From NCBI GenBank assembly GCA_017410425.1, contig JAFQQV010000010.1, forward strand, positions 1 to 41,043: DNA of 41,043 bases, read 5' to 3'. Source of the DNA: Oscillospiraceae bacterium. Lineage in GTDB: Bacteria > Bacillota > Clostridia > Oscillospirales > Oscillospiraceae. The position numbers and the translations under genes are program-made. The notes beneath the pieces are model-generated. The model saw nothing but the letters and a program-made list of their open reading frames with translations, ran no database searches and was not told the DNA's origin. This document shows positions 14,689 to 23,262 of the stretch, piece after piece (position 1 is the stretch's first letter; each line of letters begins with the position of its first letter).

Positions 14689-15624
14689 ATGTCTGTTGTA
14701 GTAGTTGGTGCTGTATATGTTGATGTTAAAGGATTTCCTGATGATGTCTATCTCCCCACCGGACGCAATGCCGGTAAGATAGAGATTGTTCACGGCGGTG
14801 TTGGCAGAAACGTTGCTGAGGATATTGCCAATGTGGAGCTGCGCCCCACCTTTGTCGGTCTTGTAGATGAAAGCGCCGAAGGTCAAGAGGTTATGAAGCA
14901 GCTGCAGCGGCACAAGGTAAACACTGATTATATGCGCTCTGCGCCCAACGGTATGGGCATGTGGCTTGCTGTGTTTGATGAGTGCGGCGACCTGGCAGGC
15001 TCCATTTCCAAACGCCCCGATCTGAGCCAGCTGCAGAAGATACTGGAAGAAAAGGGCGATGAGATTTTCAAAAATGCAGACTCTCTTGTGGTCGAGGTGG
15101 ATATTGACAAGGAAATAGTCAAAACCGCACTGCACTATGCAAAAAAGTACAATAAGCCCGCTTTCGGAGTTGTTGCTAATATGAGCATTGCCTCCCAGCG
15201 CAGGGATTTGCTGCAGAAGCTGGATTGCTTTGTGTGCAACGAGCAGGAGGCCGGTATTCTCTTTGTGGATGATTTTTCCGGTATGGAGCCTGAGGCTTTG
15301 GCGGAGAAGCTTTCCGACTGTGTTGTCAGTGCAAACATTCCCTCCCTTGTTGTCACTCTCGGCGGCCGTGGCTCAGTATATGCAACTGTCTCCGGCGATA
15401 GGGGTTTCTACCCCGCCCAGAAGGTCAAGGTGCGCGATACTACAGGTGCAGGCGATGCATTCTGTGCCGGCGTTTCCATGGGCCTTACCTACGGCAAGAG
15501 TATCCGCGAAGCTGTTGAAATCGGAACAAGGCTTGCTGCCTCTGTTATAACCGTTTCTGAAAATGTCTGCCCCAGATTCAGACCCAAAGAACTGGGCATC
15601 GACATAGAGGTCGAGGACGAATAA
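14689..15624 (+). CDS. PfkB-family carbohydrate/nucleoside kinase
   Basis: 311 residues from the ATG at 14689 (TTGGAGG upstream). Ribokinase-fold enzyme transferring phosphate from ATP to a sugar or nucleoside hydroxyl. The N-terminal signature is HGGVGRNVAEDIA (about 41-53). The C-terminal signature is VRDTTGAGDAFCAGVSMGL (about 247-265), where GAGD holds the catalytic Asp and anion hole. The N-terminal block with N-x-A-x-x-x-A resembles the ribokinase/pseudouridine kinase branch more than phosphofructokinase, but the substrate cannot be read from the sequence. It is a single gene with promoter and terminator. Confidence 0.88.
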   Translation: MSVVVVGAVYVDVKGFPDDVYLPTGRNAGKIEIVHGGVGRNVAEDIANVELRPTFVGLVDESAEGQEVMKQLQRHKVNTDYMRSAPNGMGMWLAVFDECGDLAGSISKRPDLSQLQKILEEKGDEIFKNADSLVVEVDIDKEIVKTALHYAKKYNKPAFGVVANMSIASQRRDLLQKLDCFVCNEQEAGILFVDDFSGMEPEALAEKLSDCVVSANIPSLVVTLGGRGSVYATVSGDRGFYPAQKVKVRDTTGAGDAFCAGVSMGLTYGKSIREAVEIGTRLAASVITVSENVCPRFRPKELGIDIEVEDE

Positions 15625-15631
15625 GATTAAA

Positions 15632-15666
15632 AAAACCAGGTATCTTGACGATACCTGGTTTTTTAT
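15632..15666. terminator. Bidirectional terminator between PfkB and the Ig-like protein genes
   Basis: AACCAGGTATC and GATACCTGGTT arms around TTGAC, flanked by A and T runs; serves both converging genes. Confidence 0.9.
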
Positions 15667-15674
15667 TTTATGTA

Positions 15675-17141
15675 TTACTCATTGTCAAAGGCTGTGCCGC
15701 ATTCAGGGCAGAAGCGGGGAACCTGATTGGGGCTGTCGGGAGTCCAGCCACAGTTGGAGCAGGAACGCTTCTGGAATCTGGGTTTGCCGCACTGGGTGCA
15801 GAACTGAGAATCGTTCAGAGCGCCGCAGCTGCACTGCCATACGGAAGTATGCTGGCGGGGCTTTTCAGCGACAATCGGTTTTGCCTCGGGCCTTATGTCG
15901 GAAAGCATTATCTGGGTGATGGGCGCGGGCGTGGGCTCCTCAGCCTGCTTTGCGTTCTTTCTCAGGATAAGCAGGATAACTGCAGCCAGCGCTGCAGACA
16001 GTACCATTGCTACCACAAGACCCAGCAGCAGACCGCTGGCGCCTCTCTCTTTCTGTACGGGAGAAGTCTGCTCAGGGCTGGGAACAGCGCTGACAGAAGG
16101 ACTGACAACAGGGGTGGGAGTGGCGGTGGGACGGGGAGTGGCAGAAGGCTTTACTTCGGTGTAGGTTACAGCTGCAGGATTGGAATAAATCTTTGCGCTG
16201 TCCCTGTCATTATAGCTGGTCCATACGGCTACGGTGTAGTACACGGTGCCCACGGTCTGGGGCGGGGTGTAGCTGGAAGAATTGGCACCGCTGATGGGGT
16301 TGAGATTCTGGGAACCGGTGTTGCTCATGTACCACTGGTACTTGAGTGTGCCGCCGGATTCATTGTTGGCCAGCACGCTGAGAATGGTGCTTTCACCCTT
16401 GGTTTTGCTCACACCCTGGGGATGAGAGGTAATAGTGGGGCTTTCGGCCTTGAACTCGGTGACTGTTATCTCAGCGGGGCTTGATTCAATACTGTCGCCG
16501 CTGTTTGTGAATACGCACACAGCGGACCAGCCATCCAGCTCCAGGGGGACATTGTAGATCTCAAAGACCTCGCTGTTTCTACCGGTGAAGCTGAAACCGG
16601 GGTAGAGGGATGCCACATAACCCGGGGCATTATAGTTTCGTCTTTCGGGGTCCACAAGGAACCATTCAATCTTTTCTGCGTTTTCTGCCCTTGCGATAAA
16701 CATGGCAGATTCGCCCTCCATAAGGCTTTCACCGGTGGGATCCTTGGTGATCACCGGTGCGGGCATGGGCATAGGGCTTTCTACAGGGATATAGAAAGGG
16801 TCGTCTCCCACGACAATTATAATTTCATAATCCTCTGTGCTGCCGTCAATCAGTGTGGCAGTGCCTCTGAGCCAGTAAGTACCGGCAGCGATGGGGCAGC
16901 CGTCTACCAGCAGATAGCGGCCTTCATGGCTGTAGTTTAGACCGCTGCAGTAAGAGCCGATAGCCCGGTTGAGGCCTGCATCTGCAACGACGGTGTCAAA
17001 CTCATGCACAACAAGGCCATGGCAGACCTCGTTGGTTTCAAGTTGGTATGTACCTGAGGCTGCTGCGCTTAAAGTGAAAAGCGATGCTGATAGTGCAAGT
17101 ACCAGTATTAAGCACAGCAGGGTTTTAAAACGGCTTTTCAT
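15675..17141 (-). CDS. Surface protein with Ig-like domains, membrane helix and cytoplasmic zinc ribbons
   Basis: 488 residues. A signal peptide (1-28, LLCLILVLALSASLFTLSAAAS) is followed by three extracytoplasmic beta-rich segments: about 30-115, an Ig-like domain at about 130-230 ending SSPAEITVTEF, and another at about 234-328 with ITSHPQGVSKTKGEST and LKYQWYMSN. A Pro/Thr/Ser stalk (about 333-365) leads to a membrane helix (about 369-393). The cytoplasmic tail has two zinc ribbons: CSCG-CTQCG and CSNCG-CPECG. Combining surface Ig domains with cytoplasmic zinc ribbons implies a role across the membrane; no enzyme domain is present. GGAGG precedes the ATG. The small membrane protein gene lies 28 bases upstream in the same transcript. 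Confidence 0.82.
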   Translation of the reverse strand: MKSRFKTLLCLILVLALSASLFTLSAAASGTYQLETNEVCHGLVVHEFDTVVADAGLNRAIGSYCSGLNYSHEGRYLLVDGCPIAAGTYWLRGTATLIDGSTEDYEIIIVVGDDPFYIPVESPMPMPAPVITKDPTGESLMEGESAMFIARAENAEKIEWFLVDPERRNYNAPGYVASLYPGFSFTGRNSEVFEIYNVPLELDGWSAVCVFTNSGDSIESSPAEITVTEFKAESPTITSHPQGVSKTKGESTILSVLANNESGGTLKYQWYMSNTGSQNLNPISGANSSSYTPPQTVGTVYYTVAVWTSYNDRDSAKIYSNPAAVTYTEVKPSATPRPTATPTPVVSPSVSAVPSPEQTSPVQKERGASGLLLGLVVAMVLSAALAAVILLILRKNAKQAEEPTPAPITQIMLSDIRPEAKPIVAEKPRQHTSVWQCSCGALNDSQFCTQCGKPRFQKRSCSNCGWTPDSPNQVPRFCPECGTAFDNE

Positions 17142-17169
17142 CTTGTCCTCCAGTTTTTAATATATGTCC

Positions 17170-17352
17170 TCAAAACAGATAGTTTGCTGCAAGCATTACA
17201 AGCATAACGAAACACACACTCTTACCTATGTTTTTGATGGCCTTGACAAACCTGGGAGTTCTTCGACTTTCATCAATAATGAACATTTCAGGCTTGACAG
17301 CCATGAGCAGGGATATGGCAATGGCAGCAAATACTACGAACAGTTCTGACAT
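17170..17352 (-). CDS. Small two-helix membrane protein
   Basis: 60 residues. Two hydrophobic segments (about 3-20 and 43-59) are joined by a polar, basic loop (ESRRTPRFVKAIKNIGKS). CGGAG lies seven bases before the ATG. A clear sigma-A promoter is 55 bases upstream, and the Ig/zinc-ribbon gene follows after 28 bases, so the two form an operon. No known family recognised. Confidence 0.7.
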   Translation of the reverse strand: MSELFVVFAAIAISLLMAVKPEMFIIDESRRTPRFVKAIKNIGKSVCFVMLVMLAANYLF

Positions 17353-17407
17353 TTTATTCTCCGATCCAGCTTCAAAGGAAGCATTATAAATTTACATAAC
17401 AACTTAA

Positions 17408-17436
17408 ATTATATTCCAGAACAGGAAAAGAATCAA
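17408..17436 (-). promoter_or_regulatory. Promoter of the small membrane protein / Ig protein operon
   Basis: Minus strand TTGATT (17436-17431), 17 bases, TATAAT (17413-17408). Confidence 0.75.
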
Positions 17437-17476
17437 CATTATTTTGCAAATTTATCCTTTATGCGAAGGCTGGGAA

Positions 17477-17519
17477 TAAAAATCGTTCCTGCGTCAGTAA
17501 TAATATGACGCAGGAACGA
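17477..17519 (-). terminator. Terminator of the thioesterase-YhfC-TrmH operon
   Basis: 14-bp perfect stem TCGTTCCTGCGTCA (17483-17496) with its complement (17506-17519); the minus-strand transcript then runs into TTTTTATT. Confidence 0.85.
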
Positions 17520-17547
17520 AGAAAATGTTTCAAAAAATGGAATTATT

Positions 17548-18366
17548 TTATTCCTTGTTTTTCATGCCCAGCTGATAGAAGGCAACTGCGCTGGCGGCTG
17601 CTACATTCAGCGAGTCCACACCGTGGGACATGGGGATGCGCACGGTATAGTCGCAGCCGGTGATGGTGGCATCAGCAAGACCATCGCCCTCGGTACCCAG
17701 CACCACGGCGAGACGGTCAATCTCCTGCAGGCGGGGATCGGCAATGCTGAGGGAGTCATCTCTCAGCGCCATGGCGGCGGTCTTGAATCCGAGGGAGTGG
17801 AGCATTGCCTGCCAGTCACCTTCCGGCAGATAGGCCCAGGGAACCTGGAAGACTGTGCCCATGCTGACTCTTATAGCCCGGCGGTAAAGGGGATCGCTGC
17901 CGGCATCGGTAAGCAGCACCGCGTCCATGCCAAGCGCCGCAGCAGAGCGAAAGATGGCGCCTATGTTTGTGGGGTTCATTACGTTTTCAAGCACCGCAAC
18001 GCGGCTTGCCTCGCGGCAGAGACTTTCGGCTGTGGGAAGCTTTGGCCTTCTCATGGCGCAGAGCATACCGCGGGTCAGGTGAAAGCCGGTGAGCTTTGTA
18101 AGCACTTCAAGCTCGGATACGAAAACCGGGATATCGCCGCAGCGCTCCAGCAGGGCTTTACCCTTGCCATCGGCGTGCTTGCGCTCCATCAGCATGCTGA
18201 CAGGTACGCAGCCTGCATCCAATGCCCGTTCAATAACAATGGGGCTTTCTGCAATGAAAAGGGCGTTTTCGGGGTCGGCCCGGTTTACAAGCTGGTTTTC
18301 CGTCAGCCTTGCATAAACGTCCAGTTCAGGCGCATCGAAGCTTTCAATTTCAATAATTCTGTACAT
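17548..18366 (-). CDS. TrmH/SpoU-family RNA 2'-O-methyltransferase
   Basis: 272 residues. SPOUT-fold enzyme that methylates ribose 2'-OH in rRNA or tRNA using S-adenosylmethionine. All three motifs are present: NPTNIGAIFRSAAALG (about 132-147) with the catalytic Arg, VVLGTEGDGL (about 216-225), and IPMSHGVDSLNVAAASAV (about 240-257), which forms the knotted SAM site. The N-terminal part (LFIAESPIVIERALDAG) is a substrate-binding L30e-like domain. It is the last gene of a three-gene operon; its ribosome binding site overlaps the stop of the upstream gene. The exact target nucleotide is unknown. Confidence 0.9.
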   Translation of the reverse strand: MYRIIEIESFDAPELDVYARLTENQLVNRADPENALFIAESPIVIERALDAGCVPVSMLMERKHADGKGKALLERCGDIPVFVSELEVLTKLTGFHLTRGMLCAMRRPKLPTAESLCREASRVAVLENVMNPTNIGAIFRSAAALGMDAVLLTDAGSDPLYRRAIRVSMGTVFQVPWAYLPEGDWQAMLHSLGFKTAAMALRDDSLSIADPRLQEIDRLAVVLGTEGDGLADATITGCDYTVRIPMSHGVDSLNVAAASAVAFYQLGMKNKE

Positions 18367-18369
18367 TTC

Positions 18370-19203
18370 TTACTCCATGGTCTGGCTGCCTTCAAACACG
18401 GCATAATCGCTCATAGGGATGCTGGCAAGATATTCCTTGCGGTTGCGCTGGGTGAAAACCACCAGTGCGCCGGTGACAAGGGCAGTGGTCAGCACGGAGA
18501 GCAGGGGATTGCCCATCTGGCCCAGCAAGGCGGAGCAGGCAACCACGGCAAAGTGGCCAATTATGGCGGTGCCAATGAACTTCTTGTTGCCGGTCTTGAT
18601 GAAGTAGAAAATCAGCAGGGACAGGCAGATGTGCATTACGATGATCAAAGCGCGCTCAAAGCCTGCCAGCAGGAAAGCGATGGAAGAAGTCTCCCACAGG
18701 GGGGCAATTGTAAAGTAGGTGGCGGAGAGATCGGGCTCCTGCAGAAGCTCCATGCTGCGCTCCATCATTCCGTTATTGATGAGCACGGAGTTGAGAATAT
18801 TGCTGACCTGGGGCCAGGCGGCAGTGAGGATAGCCTCAAGACCGCAGAAGCCGGTGGCAAAGAACAGGGTATTGTCCTCATCCACGTTTTTGATGATGGA
18901 CTTGAGGGCCAGATATCTGCAGCCTTCTTCCATGACAACTGCGATGAGGGCAACATAGATAGCATAGATAAACATATTGTTCATCATGCCACCGCCCAGA
19001 TTGCTGAGTATGGCGGCGTTTATGTAGGGCTCCAGAACCTTTGCGGCTACATAGTAGATGATGGCGCCGAAGATTAATGAGGAGGTTCTGACATTGAGCT
19101 TCTTGCGGCAGTAGATATATAGTGCCACAGGAAGGCCAAGGGATATGATAAAGGTCAGGGCCATGCCCACTATGCTGAGCATGGGAACATTCTGTACAGT
19201 CAT
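18370..19203 (-). CDS. YhfC-family intramembrane glutamic-type metalloprotease-like protein
   Basis: 277 residues with about seven membrane helices. VMEEGCRYLALK (about 90-101) is the E-E-x-x-R motif of the CPBP/PrsW/YhfC group of intramembrane proteases, and ATGFCGLEAIL (about 116-126) and IIGHFAVV (about 215-222) supply the other conserved Glu and His. The substrate is unknown; PrsW-type relatives cleave anti-sigma factors. It is the middle gene of an operon with the thioesterase (15 bases upstream) and TrmH. GGAGGAC precedes the ATG. Confidence 0.82.
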   Translation of the reverse strand: MTVQNVPMLSIVGMALTFIISLGLPVALYIYCRKKLNVRTSSLIFGAIIYYVAAKVLEPYINAAILSNLGGGMMNNMFIYAIYVALIAVVMEEGCRYLALKSIIKNVDEDNTLFFATGFCGLEAILTAAWPQVSNILNSVLINNGMMERSMELLQEPDLSATYFTIAPLWETSSIAFLLAGFERALIIVMHICLSLLIFYFIKTGNKKFIGTAIIGHFAVVACSALLGQMGNPLLSVLTTALVTGALVVFTQRNRKEYLASIPMSDYAVFEGSQTME

Positions 19204-19218
19204 TTTTATGTCCTCCGA

Positions 19219-19977
19219 TCAATCTTCGTAGTACTCAAGGTTGAGAGTAAAGTATTTCTTTTCGCCGCCACCGCTTATGCGGTAGAGGCCGTCCTTTTCC
19301 TGCCACTGGAGCTCTATCACATCGCCGTGCCTTGCCTCGGCGGAATATCTGGAGACTATGGTTTTAAGCTTCTTTCCGGCAAGGGGAGCGGGAATAATAT
19401 CCTCAGCCAGATCAAAATATCTGGTGTTGTTCATGTGGCCATTCTGGTCAAGATAGCTGTAGGGCACGGTGAAGCTACTGAAGTTTTCTGCCGCGGCCTT
19501 CTTGGGAGCACCGGGCAGGGCAATCTCCTGACCACATGTCATGTCGATTATTTCTTTGCCGAACTGCTCAGTGGAGAGCATCTTGCGGCTTTCAATATCC
19601 ATCAGTGTCCACAGGGAACTGGCCTGAATGAGAACTTCGCCCTTTTCGTCACAGATACGGTAGAAACGGGGATAGAGCAGATGAGAGGTTTTGCCGGTCC
19701 AGGTTTCAAGATATATAAGCTCCTGCTCCTCTGGCATCCGGTTTATCTCCACGCGCTGCATGGTGATAACCCACACCACGCCTTTTGCAAGCACTTCGTC
19801 TGTACCAAAGCCAAGGCCGGCTGCGTGAATAACGGAAAGCTCCTGAAAAATTTCAAACAGAGCAGAGGTTTTGAGTCTTCTGAAAAGGTTCACATCCCGG
19901 CTGCCGATGCGCATGCTGCATTTGTAGCTTTTCTCGTGGGCGACAGGGATGAGAGGATTGAATTGTATATTGTTCAT
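19219..19977 (-). CDS. Acyl-ACP thioesterase (FatA/FatB-like)
   Basis: 252 residues, the usual bacterial length. Releases free fatty acids from acyl carrier protein. Two hot-dog domains are visible. The first (about 15-140) has LFRRLKTSALFEIFQELSVIHA and WVITMQRVEINRMP with LETWTG. The second (about 160-250) contains PYSYLDQNGHMNNTRYFDLAED, which holds the D-x-N-x-H-x-N-N catalytic arrangement. The ATG at 19977 is chosen because GGAAGG lies 11-12 bases upstream and family members start here; the open frame extends further but into intergenic DNA. First gene of the operon. Confidence 0.9.
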   Translation of the reverse strand: MNNIQFNPLIPVAHEKSYKCSMRIGSRDVNLFRRLKTSALFEIFQELSVIHAAGLGFGTDEVLAKGVVWVITMQRVEINRMPEEQELIYLETWTGKTSHLLYPRFYRICDEKGEVLIQASSLWTLMDIESRKMLSTEQFGKEIIDMTCGQEIALPGAPKKAAAENFSSFTVPYSYLDQNGHMNNTRYFDLAEDIIPAPLAGKKLKTIVSRYSAEARHGDVIELQWQEKDGLYRISGGGEKKYFTLNLEYYED

Positions 19978-20015
19978 TGGGGATATCGCTTCCTTCCGAG
20001 GACAGGTCAAATTTA

Positions 20016-20043
20016 AGTATAACATGTCAATTAAGATTTTCAA
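20016..20043 (-). promoter_or_regulatory. Promoter of the thioesterase operon
   Basis: Minus strand TTGAAA (20043-20038), 16 bases, TATACT (20021-20016). Confidence 0.55.
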
Positions 20044-20049
20044 AGTTGT

Positions 20050-20095
20050 TTTTAAAAATATACTACAGGCAGTTGAAGTCTGCCTGTAGTATATT
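20050..20095 (-). terminator. Terminator of spoVAD-spoVAE
   Basis: 16-bp perfect stem (20057-20072 with 20080-20095); on the minus strand it is followed by TTTTTAAAAACAA. Confidence 0.75.
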
Positions 20096-20120
20096 AACAT
20101 AATATTATTAACGTAATATA
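20092..20120. repeat. AT-rich interspersed repeat, third copy
   Basis: TATTAACATAATATTATTAA and the next bases match the unit at 39240-39268 at about 24 of 29 positions by hand count, in the same orientation. Confidence 0.45.
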
Positions 20121-20132
20121 AACTACATAATA

Positions 20133-20501
20133 TCAACCCTTGTCACGGGGCTTCGCAATCAGCGAAACTAGCAGCCCGAAGAACACTGCTGCACCAATTC
20201 CGGCAGAGGCTGCCCGGATGCCGCCGCTGATAATACCGAGGGGGCCGTCATCCAGCAGTGCTTGTCTGACTCCTTTTGCGAGCAAGTTTCCAAAACCCGT
20301 CAGCGGTACTGTGGCGCCGGCACCGGCCCAGTCTGCCAGAGGCTGGTATAGACCAAATGCTCCGAGAACGACACCGGCTACCACATAGCTTGTAAGAATG
20401 CGGGCTGGAGTGAGTTTGCTGCGGTCAATGAGCAGCTGGCCCACAAGACAGAAGGCGCCGCCTACGAGAAAGGCTTTGATATAAGGCCATATTATCTCCA
20501 T
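20133..20501 (-). CDS. spoVAE: Stage V sporulation protein AE (SpoVAE, Eb type)
   Basis: 122 residues, all membrane helix: YIKAFLVGGAFCLVGQLLID, ILTSYVVAGVVLGAFGLY, and AASAGIGAAVFFGLLVSLIAK, with the conserved loop VPLTGFGNLLAKGVRQA. Part of the SpoVA channel that moves dipicolinic acid into the forespore and out again during germination. Starts two bases after the spoVAD stop (TGAGAATG) and shares its transcript. A longer frame opens upstream but overlaps spoVAD fully. Confidence 0.95.
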   Translation of the reverse strand: MEIIWPYIKAFLVGGAFCLVGQLLIDRSKLTPARILTSYVVAGVVLGAFGLYQPLADWAGAGATVPLTGFGNLLAKGVRQALLDDGPLGIISGGIRAASAGIGAAVFFGLLVSLIAKPRDKG

Positions 20502-20503
20502 TC

Positions 20504-21514
20504 TCAGCCCTCCATTTCCAGCGCCACGGCGTGGCATATGCCCGGTATGCTGCAGCCCTGCTGGCAGCTGAGGGGTGACATCAGGGCCCCGGTGGCGGCA
20601 AATAGTACCTTTTTCCACACGCCTCTCTGCATAGCGGGGATGATATGCCCGCAGAGTACAGAGGCTCCGCAGCCGCAGCCTGAACCGCCGGAGTGCACAT
20701 CCTGAGTTCTCAGATCATAGATCAAAACACCGCAGTCCATGTATTTTAGGCCGGGGTTGAGCCCGTCCTTTTGCAGCAGGTCCTGCAGAATATCATGGCC
20801 CAGGGCGCCCAGATCTCCGGTGAATACAGCGTCGTAATAATCAAAGTCCCGCCCGGTGTCAGCGAAATGCTTTGTGATAGTGTCATAGGCTGCCGGCGCC
20901 ATGGCGGCGCCCATGTTACCGGCATCGCATAGCCCAGTGTCTACAATGCAGCCTGGGGTCAGGCAGCTTATTCTGGGGCCTCCCACAGATGAAAGCAGCG
21001 CAGCACCGGCTCCGGTAACTGTCCATTGTGCGCTGGGCGTGCGCTGCCCGCCGTATTCCATTGGGAAGCGGTACTGTCGCTCTGCTGAGCAGAAGTGTGA
21101 GCCGGTCATGGCGAGAGCCGCGTTGTACGCACCACCGTCTATTAAGAGCGCAGCAATGGTCAGCGCCTCGGCCATGGTGGAGCAGGCACCGTATAGCCCC
21201 AGATAGGGCAGTGCGCTGTCCTTTGCGGCGAAAGCAGAGCTTATGCACTGGTTTAGAAGATCGCCTCCGGCAATCAGCTCCGGATTCGGGCTTTTGCTGG
21301 GGGCCTTCTCCAGACAGCGCTTCATGCAACGCTGCAGCATTTCGGTTTCGGCTTTCTCCCAACTGGGCTGACCGAAATATGAGTCCTCTGACAGAATATC
21401 AAAGCAGTGCTTCAAAGGTCCCTGTGCTTCTTTTTTTCCAGCTACCGCCGCGCAGGAAAGTATACGTACCGGGTTTGTGAGCATGATGCTCTGCTGGCCG
21501 CATTTTGTTGCCAT
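20504..21514 (-). CDS. spoVAD: Stage V sporulation protein AD
   Basis: 336 residues, the usual length. Thiolase-fold protein of the spore inner membrane that binds dipicolinic acid. Recognised by LYGACSTMAEALTIAALLIDGGAYNAALAMTGSHFCSAERQYRFP, the switch after the family's GACST, and the C-terminal SGGSGCGCGASVLCGHIIP and ATGALMSP. The ATG at 21514 follows AAGGCGG; an upstream ATG at 21601 has no ribosome binding site. Unlike most spoVA operons, no spoVAC gene precedes it: the DNA upstream is intergenic, then a divergent gene. Confidence 0.95.
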   Translation of the reverse strand: MATKCGQQSIMLTNPVRILSCAAVAGKKEAQGPLKHCFDILSEDSYFGQPSWEKAETEMLQRCMKRCLEKAPSKSPNPELIAGGDLLNQCISSAFAAKDSALPYLGLYGACSTMAEALTIAALLIDGGAYNAALAMTGSHFCSAERQYRFPMEYGGQRTPSAQWTVTGAGAALLSSVGGPRISCLTPGCIVDTGLCDAGNMGAAMAPAAYDTITKHFADTGRDFDYYDAVFTGDLGALGHDILQDLLQKDGLNPGLKYMDCGVLIYDLRTQDVHSGGSGCGCGASVLCGHIIPAMQRGVWKKVLFAATGALMSPLSCQQGCSIPGICHAVALEMEG

Positions 21515-21655
21515 ATATAAAACCGCCTTTCCGGGAAAAATTTTAGCATCAGCCAATATTTTTCCACCGGAAAGAGAAAAAATGTATAAAGATATCTGCA
21601 CACATGGTGTATCCGGAATTTTCCTTGAATACCGGTGTTTTCGCGCATATAACTA

Positions 21656-21684
21656 TTGACGGAGAATACCATATAGTCTAAAAT
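21656..21684 (+). promoter_or_regulatory. Promoter of the adenylating enzyme gene
   Basis: TTGACG (21656-21661), 17 bases, TAAAAT (21679-21684). Confidence 0.6.
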
Positions 21685-21725
21685 AAAAATGTTTGAGATT
21701 TAATGTATACTTAAGGAGAAAAATA

Positions 21726-23243
21726 ATGCAGATGATGCTTTCAGAGTATTATTCCGCACATAAGGATGAATATATATCAAAGACCCCTGTGGAGCTGTTC
21801 AAGAAAACAGTTGAATGGTATCCCGGCAAAATCGCAGTTATAGATGGCGATGTTGAGATTACATATGAACAGCTGGACAATCTTTCTGACCGACTGGCTC
21901 ATTATCTCAAGGAGCATGATGGCGTTGTACCCGGCGATGTTGTGTGCATCTACACCGGCAGGTCCTATATGACTGTTATAAGCCGCCTTGCTATCTGGAA
22001 GGCCGGCGCTGCCTACATGGCTGTTGATGATGGCGGCCTGAGGTTTATGGAGAGAATGTCTGCCGGCATCGGCCAGGTAAAGGCTGTGATTGATGCAGAC
22101 TACTATGCCGCAGCAATTGAAACCGTTCCCGCAGAGATTAAGGTTGAAGATCTTTCCAAGGCTGATGCAGTAGCCATGGTACTCTTTACCTCCGGCTCCA
22201 CCGGTCACCCCAAGGGCGTGCGTATTCTTCACTCCAATATCGTCACCAGCTCCAGCAACTATGACAAGCTTTATATGCAGTCTTCTGACAGATATGCCAC
22301 CCTGGCAAGCCCCATGTTTATCGCTTCCCTCTATGACTTCATGGTAAGCATGTCCATAGGCTGCACCCTGGTTATCATACCCATGGTGATCTGCAGAGAT
22401 ATCAGAGAGCTTGCTAAGTACTATATTTCCGTTGGCGTAAGCCTGACCTTCCTGCCTCCCCACATGGCAATCAAGTACCTCAGCGTGGATGAAAACAGCC
22501 CTCTGCGCGTGCTGCTGGTTGGCAGTGAGGTAACCCGCAATCTGGAAAAGCGCCCCTATAAGATCGTCAATGTCTATGCCTCCAGCGAGGCCTGCGCCGT
22601 CATCACCCACTATGATGTATCTGACGCTCAGGAGCGCTATCCCATCGGTGAGCTTGTGCCCACCCTCAAGGCATATGTTGTAAACGATGAGGGCAAGCTT
22701 GCCCAGCCCGGTGAGCGTGGTGAGCTCTGGCTTGCCGGCCCCCAGATATTTGATAAGTATGTGGGTGTTGGTGCTGATGAGGAAAATGCAGCTCACTTCA
22801 CTGAGAATACTTTTGAAGAATGCGAAGCTCCCTTCAATCGCCTGTTCAAGACCTCTGACATCGTTATGCGCGATAATGATGGCAATTTCCACTACCTCTG
22901 CCGCAAGGACCATATGTACAAGGTCCGTGGTTTCCGCGTTGAGATCAACGGCATTGAAGTGCACATGCAGACCTTCCCCGGCATCATTGATGTGGCAGCC
23001 ACCTGTTTTACCGACAAGGGCGGCACAAATATCATTTTCGGCTTCTACACCTCCGATCAGGAGATCGACCATACTGCCCTGCGTCAGCATCTGCTGAGCA
23101 AGCTGCCTGAGTACAGCGTACCCACCTGCCTCATCAGGCTGGACAGCATGCCCAGAACCCTCTCCGGCAAGGCAGACCGCAATCAGCTGGTTCCTCCTCC
23201 CGAGCTTAACGACCACAAGAAGCTGGCGGTACTTTATTACTGA
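21726..23243 (+). CDS. Stand-alone amino acid adenylation (AMP-binding) enzyme
   Basis: 505 residues from the ATG at 21726 (AAGGAG upstream). ANL-superfamily ligase that activates a carboxylic acid as an acyl-AMP. Motifs in order: VLFTSGSTGHPKGV (about 157-170, phosphate loop), VNVYASSEACAVITH (about 279-293), LFKTSDIVMRDNDGNFHYLCRKDHMYKVRGFRVEINGIEV (about 382-421, adenylate-binding Asp and hinge) and PRTLSGKADRN (about 480-490) with the catalytic Lys. There is no carrier (T) or condensation domain, and no carrier protein gene adjoins, so the thiol acceptor is unknown. It resembles DltA (D-alanine ligase) in size, but dltB-D are absent from the window. Confidence 0.88.
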   Translation: MQMMLSEYYSAHKDEYISKTPVELFKKTVEWYPGKIAVIDGDVEITYEQLDNLSDRLAHYLKEHDGVVPGDVVCIYTGRSYMTVISRLAIWKAGAAYMAVDDGGLRFMERMSAGIGQVKAVIDADYYAAAIETVPAEIKVEDLSKADAVAMVLFTSGSTGHPKGVRILHSNIVTSSSNYDKLYMQSSDRYATLASPMFIASLYDFMVSMSIGCTLVIIPMVICRDIRELAKYYISVGVSLTFLPPHMAIKYLSVDENSPLRVLLVGSEVTRNLEKRPYKIVNVYASSEACAVITHYDVSDAQERYPIGELVPTLKAYVVNDEGKLAQPGERGELWLAGPQIFDKYVGVGADEENAAHFTENTFEECEAPFNRLFKTSDIVMRDNDGNFHYLCRKDHMYKVRGFRVEINGIEVHMQTFPGIIDVAATCFTDKGGTNIIFGFYTSDQEIDHTALRQHLLSKLPEYSVPTCLIRLDSMPRTLSGKADRNQLVPPPELNDHKKLAVLYY

Positions 23244-23262
23244 TAATGTGATTTTTAAAATG

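Noticed and set aside
17623..19077. 484-codon plus-strand frame across the TrmH and YhfC genes
   Set aside because: Spans two real genes on the other strand; His/Gly-rich translation typical of antisense frames.
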